Assembly: GCA_914767715.1 (NCBI GenBank)
Contig: OU612070.1
Location: forward strand, 8,015,501-8,079,500
Length of the DNA stretch: 64,000 bases
Source: Membranipora membranacea
Lineage: Eukaryota > Bryozoa > Gymnolaemata > Cheilostomatida > Membraniporidae
Direction: 5' to 3'
Part shown: positions 62,947 to 64,000 of the stretch, one piece after another
Layout: every line of letters starts with the position of its first letter
How positions within the stretch are numbered: the first letter of the stretch is position 1
The notes under the pieces: model-generated
Seen by the model: the letters and a program-made list of their open reading frames with translations, nothing else
Database searches by the model: none
What the model was told of the DNA's origin: nothing
Translations under genes and position numbers: made by a program

Positions 62947-63698
62947 TTACTTTACTATAGGATATAGAATATCATAATGTCCCGGTCTATAGAGTAAATG
63001 TAACATTGGCTCAGCATCATTAGGGAATGTCAATGTTGTGTGTTGTCCCCTCTCCATACAGAAAACTCTGATGGGAATCCCTGTAGCTGAGGTCAAGGCC
63101 ATCATCTGAACATGATCACTCTCTTTGTCCATTGGCTCGATTTCCTTTAATAAATACAAAATATAGATGGTAAGAGTCCGAAACAACTGTAATCAGATCA
63201 CATGAAGACTAGTCTATTCTAAAACTTAAGCAGGAGGAGCAACAACTTTGTCAATGACTGTAAGAATCGGAGTGCTTATCCATCTTGGCACAGCAATATT
63301 TCATTTGTAGACAGTCTAGCACGCAAGGAGACAATGGGACGGATAATATGAATTCTACAAAAGTGTGAAATTGTTACAATGACCTCCATATCTGATCTGA
63401 CACAATAGCACACAGAAAATCAGGGGATGTTCTGCATGGTTTGACTTTGATTAGGCTTAGAGTTAGTGGTGAGAATTCCATGCTACATGTAGAATGAGAA
63501 GGCCATCTGACCATGCTGTAGACATTTGAACTTTCTTTTGAAACTCGGGCAACCAGATTGTGATGGCTGTAGGGCTAATTAACACTTTGAGCCATGCTGT
63601 TACTCACATGTGAGCAGAATTCTTTGACAGACATGGCACCATCGATGAAGTTAACATAGAACTCATGCTCCTTCTGCAGCTGGGCTGATGTAATCAAT
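62947..63698 (-). CDS. OTUB1/OTUB2-like ubiquitin thioesterase, C-terminal exons (partial)
   Basis: Two exons join in phase: 63608-63698 and 62947-63144 (TAA at 62947). The upstream part of the gene lies beyond the right edge. The protein reads LITSAQLQKEHEFYVNFIDG, AMSVKEFCSH, then EIEPMDKESDHVQMMALTSA and LHLLYRPGHYDILYPIVK. This is the end of the peptidase C65 otubain domain: the EPM.KESDH segment and the terminal YRPGHYDILY, which carries the catalytic His of the Cys-His-Asp triad and the Asp two residues on. The catalytic Cys is outside the window. Otubains cleave ubiquitin chains in the cytosol and nucleus, and OTUB1 also inhibits E2 enzymes. OTUB1 is somewhat favoured over OTUB2 by the EPM.KESDH match. 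Confidence 0.88.
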
Positions 63699-64000
63699 CT
63701 AAAAGTCAAGGTGTCATGATATGCTATTTAATTATGTTGTCAAATAGAATTGTGGAAAAGTAGCAGAAAACTTAATTCATTTGTTACTAGCCTACTAATG
63801 AGCCAAAAATGATCTATGTTTCAATTAGCTCTGGCCAGCTTGCGGACAAATTAGCTTGACACTCTTTGTGTAGGAACTCAGCCTATTAGCAACTTATTCG
63901 CTAAATTTCTGCCCAAGCAAGGCAAAATTTTTTTGGATAAGTAGTGAATGAGCTTGGTGGAACTGAAACAAGGTAATATAATTTGTAGTAGTATGTCATA

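Overview
This window is eukaryotic: the coding sequence is split by short GT-AG introns (all boundaries below were read by hand and most join in phase), base composition is AT-rich, and the recognisable genes are animal ones. A BarH/Bsh-class homeobox gene, an axonemal dynein heavy chain, a C7orf50-type (WKF domain) protein and an OTUB-type deubiquitinase, together with compact introns, suggest an early-branching metazoan, most likely a demosponge. The taxon is an inference, not something the sequence proves.

Layout. (1) 0.7-8.9 kb, minus strand: the 5' part of an axonemal dynein heavy chain gene, running off the left edge; its introns carry a tRNA-derived SINE-like element, a foldback element and a MITE. 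(2) 8.9-19.7 kb: no gene I can support, apart from a 5'-truncated CR1/L2-like LINE remnant (10.29-11.39 kb) and a 365-bp foldback element (11.79-12.16 kb). (3) 19.7-23.9 kb, minus strand: a BarBsh/Bsx-like homeobox gene of four coding exons, with a MITE in one intron. (4) 24-30 kb: gene-poor, probably upstream regulatory DNA of the homeobox gene, with another foldback element. (5) 30.06-34.58 kb, plus strand: a complete six-exon C7orf50/WKF-domain gene. (6) 34.7-62.0 kb: the unusual part, about 27 kb made almost wholly of nested inverted duplications that carry six copies of a small-protein gene family I do not recognise. (7) 62.9-63.7 kb, minus strand: the last two coding exons of an OTUB1/OTUB2-like ubiquitin thioesterase.

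The 27-kb region has a left arm (34.72-44.50 kb; blocks a-1-b-2-d-c) and an inverted right arm (48.84-59.05 kb; c-d-2'-b-1'-a). Between them lie a third copy of block a (44.5-46.97 kb), a (TCACG)11 microsatellite, and gene 3 with its upstream DNA (46.97-48.83 kb). To the right of the right arm lies an inverted copy of gene 3 plus its upstream DNA plus block c (59.05-62.04 kb). Genes 1, 2 and 3 point left; 1', 2' and 3' point right. The proteins are 72-76 residues with a basic Ser/Arg-rich start, a conserved core (DLKKCKKV..MDQNGNPVQ) and a basic tail. Copies 1 and 1' differ at 12 coding positions, 11 of them synonymous, so the family is under purifying selection. Copy 3' is broken by two frameshifts. 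Copy 2 keeps an open frame but has lost its TATA box and leader-intron donor. Copy 1 has lost its leader intron. The region therefore shows birth, conservation and decay of members of one young gene family, and it is my main candidate for something undescribed.
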